NCBI GenBank assembly: GCA_051880615.1 | Contig: JBJEOH010000038.1 | Location: forward strand, 54,759-118,758 | From: UBA7067 sp051880615 | Lineage (GTDB): Bacteria > Bacillota > Clostridia > Oscillospirales > Acutalibacteraceae | Length of the DNA: 64,000 bases | Direction of reading: 5' to 3' | Shown: in pieces, positions 62,898 to 64,000 of the stretch | Numbering within the stretch: position 1 is the stretch's first letter | How the letters are laid out: every line of letters begins with the position of its first letter | Translations under genes and position numbers: made by a program | Notes under the pieces: model-generated | What the model saw: the letters and a program-made list of their open reading frames with translations, nothing else | Database searches by the model: none | Told to the model about the DNA's origin: nothing

Positions 62898-63875
62898 ATG
62901 AGAATTGGAAATGTTGAAATAAGCGGAAATGCCGCTCTTGCGCCTATGGCAGGGGTTGCAGACCGCGCTTTCAGAGAAATATGTACTGATTTTGGCGCAT
63001 CTTATGTTGTGACCGAAATGGTAAGCTCAAAGGGAATTTCATATAACAGCGAAAAATCAGCTCAGCTTATGGTGGTCGAGAACTCACCCTGCCCTGCGGC
63101 GGTTCAGCTTTTTGGCGACGAGCCTGAAACTTTAGCTTATGCGGCGAAATTCGCGATGAAATATTCACCGGATATTATCGATATAAATATGGGCTGTCCT
63201 GCGCCTAAAATCAGCGGTAACGGAAGCGGCAGCGCTCTAATGAAGAATCCGAAGCTATGCGGCGAAATAGTGTCGGCGGTAAAAAACGCTGTGGGTATTC
63301 CCGTTACTGTAAAAATCCGCAAGGGTTGGGATAACGACAGCGTCAATGCGCTTGAAGTAGCAAAATACTGCGAGGATAACGGCGCTGATGCTTTGACGAT
63401 TCACGGCAGAACAAGAGAGCAGTTTTACAGTGGAAAGGCTGACTGGGATATAATTGCACAGGTAAAAGAGGCGTTGAGTATTCCCGTTATAGGCAACGGC
63501 GATATAATTGATGCAAAGAGTGCGGCGGCTATGTACGAGCAGACGAACTGCGACTATATAATGGTGGGCAGAGGTGCGCTTGGAAATCCGTGGATTTTCA
63601 GGCAGATTAACGCGTGGTTTGACAGAGATACCTTTATTGTGCCTCCGTCAATAGATGAGCGTCTATCGGTTATGTTTCGTCACATCAAGCTTGCGTGCGA
63701 ATACAAGGGTGAGCGTGTCGGAATAAGAGAGGCGAGAAAGCATATAGCTTGGTATCTTAAAGGCTTCCACGGAGCTGCAGCATTTCGCGGTGAAGCCGGT
63801 AGGGTGAATACACTTGGAGATGTAGAAAAGCTCATATACAGAGTACGCTGCGAGGCGCTGAAGCATGGTTTGTAA
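62898..63875 (+). CDS. dusB: tRNA-dihydrouridine synthase DusB-like
   Basis: 325 residues, FMN-dependent. LAPMAGVADRAFREICTDFG opens the barrel. INMGCPAPKISGNGSGSALM carries the catalytic Cys. VTVKIRKGWDND, ALTIHGRTREQFYSGKADW and IGNGDIIDAKSAAAMYEQ are the FMN-binding segments, with IMVGRGALGNPWIF. It reduces uridines in the tRNA D-loop. GAGGGAT precedes the ATG. It starts 20 bases after the membrane-protein gene. A short hairpin, CCGCAT/ATGCGG, follows at 63899-63919. Confidence 0.94.
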   Translation: MRIGNVEISGNAALAPMAGVADRAFREICTDFGASYVVTEMVSSKGISYNSEKSAQLMVVENSPCPAAVQLFGDEPETLAYAAKFAMKYSPDIIDINMGCPAPKISGNGSGSALMKNPKLCGEIVSAVKNAVGIPVTVKIRKGWDNDSVNALEVAKYCEDNGADALTIHGRTREQFYSGKADWDIIAQVKEALSIPVIGNGDIIDAKSAAAMYEQTNCDYIMVGRGALGNPWIFRQINAWFDRDTFIVPPSIDERLSVMFRHIKLACEYKGERVGIREARKHIAWYLKGFHGAAAFRGEAGRVNTLGDVEKLIYRVRCEALKHGL

Positions 63876-63946
63876 GTGTGATAACATTATCTGTGATACC
63901 GCATATTCTGAAAATGCGGCAAAATTAAAAAATATTGAAAAAACAC

Positions 63947-63975
63947 TTGACAACGCAAAGGACAGTTGATATAAT
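63947..63975 (+). promoter_or_regulatory. Consensus promoter leaving the window
   Basis: TTGACA (63947-63952), exactly 17 bases, TATAAT (63970-63975): perfect sigma-A consensus. The transcript starts near 63982 and its product lies to the right of the window. Confidence 0.85.
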
Positions 63976-64000
63976 AGTGAAGCTGTCGCAAGAGAGCGGC

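Overview
The window reads as core chromosome of a spore-forming, anaerobic low-to-moderate-GC Firmicute, most likely a gut clostridium of the Oscillospirales/Ruminococcaceae type (inference). Reasons: strong AGGAGG-type ribosome binding sites with many TTG/GTG starts, near-consensus TTGACA-N17-TATAAT promoters, three T-box leaders, sporulation genes (ypeB, spoVAC), the dgt-dnaG-rpoD order, rubredoxin, and a citramalate-type isoleucine pathway. I see no rRNA, tRNA, transposase, phage gene or CRISPR array. Genes are dense, and most gaps hold recognisable terminators, promoters, leaders or small repeat elements.

Layout. 1-2 kb: end of a two-subunit fumarase, a nitroreductase, a HAD phosphatase and a small rubredoxin. 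2-4.1 kb: the germination protein YpeB between two non-coding inverted-repeat elements. 4.1-8.2 kb: a complete phosphate operon pstSCAB-phoU whose PstS is circularly permuted. 8.4-14.2 kb: a VanW-domain envelope protein facing a glycolipid/surface-glycan cluster (GT28, flippase-like membrane protein, GT2). 14.2-17.8 kb: leuA behind a leucine T-box, a decayed glutathione-synthesis gene, and cysE. 17.8-26.2 kb: tcdA, pyk, rpmE, a YigZ protein, then dgt-dnaG-rpoD and a small metallopeptidase. 26.2-29.4 kb: a tryptophan T-box in front of a three-gene TrpXYZ-type ABC importer. 29.6-36.1 kb: a FeoA-FeoB fusion with its Cys-rich partner, a CapD-like sugar dehydratase, and glmS. 36.2-41.2 kb: a cysteine desulfurase-thiI pair that runs into an unusual sortase and a small companion protein. 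41.2-43.7 kb: a LuxE-LuxC pair without luciferase. 43.7-49.5 kb: isoleucine T-box, ilvB, cimA, then citrate synthase and a stand-alone spoVAC. 49.6-61.9 kb: rpoB-rpoC and the str operon (rpsL, rpsG, fusA, tuf). 62-64 kb: a CmpB-family membrane protein, dusB, and an outgoing promoter.

How it fits together. Amino-acid supply is controlled by tRNA charging: leuA reads a Leu codon (CUC), ilvB-cimA an Ile codon (AUC), and the importer a Trp codon (UGG). CimA makes citramalate from pyruvate and acetyl-CoA, so isoleucine can be made without threonine; this agrees with the Ile specifier. CysE feeds cysteine, the sulfur donor for the desulfurase-ThiI tRNA thiolation pair. GlmS, the CapD-like enzyme, the glycosyltransferases, VanW and the sortase all serve the envelope.

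The most unusual items are the class B sortase with a degenerate MoCF/CinA-like N-terminal domain, bacterial Ig-like C-terminal domains and a small MoCF-like neighbour; the orphan LuxE-LuxC operon; the circularly permuted PstS; and a 160-bp near-palindromic element lying directly in front of pstS.
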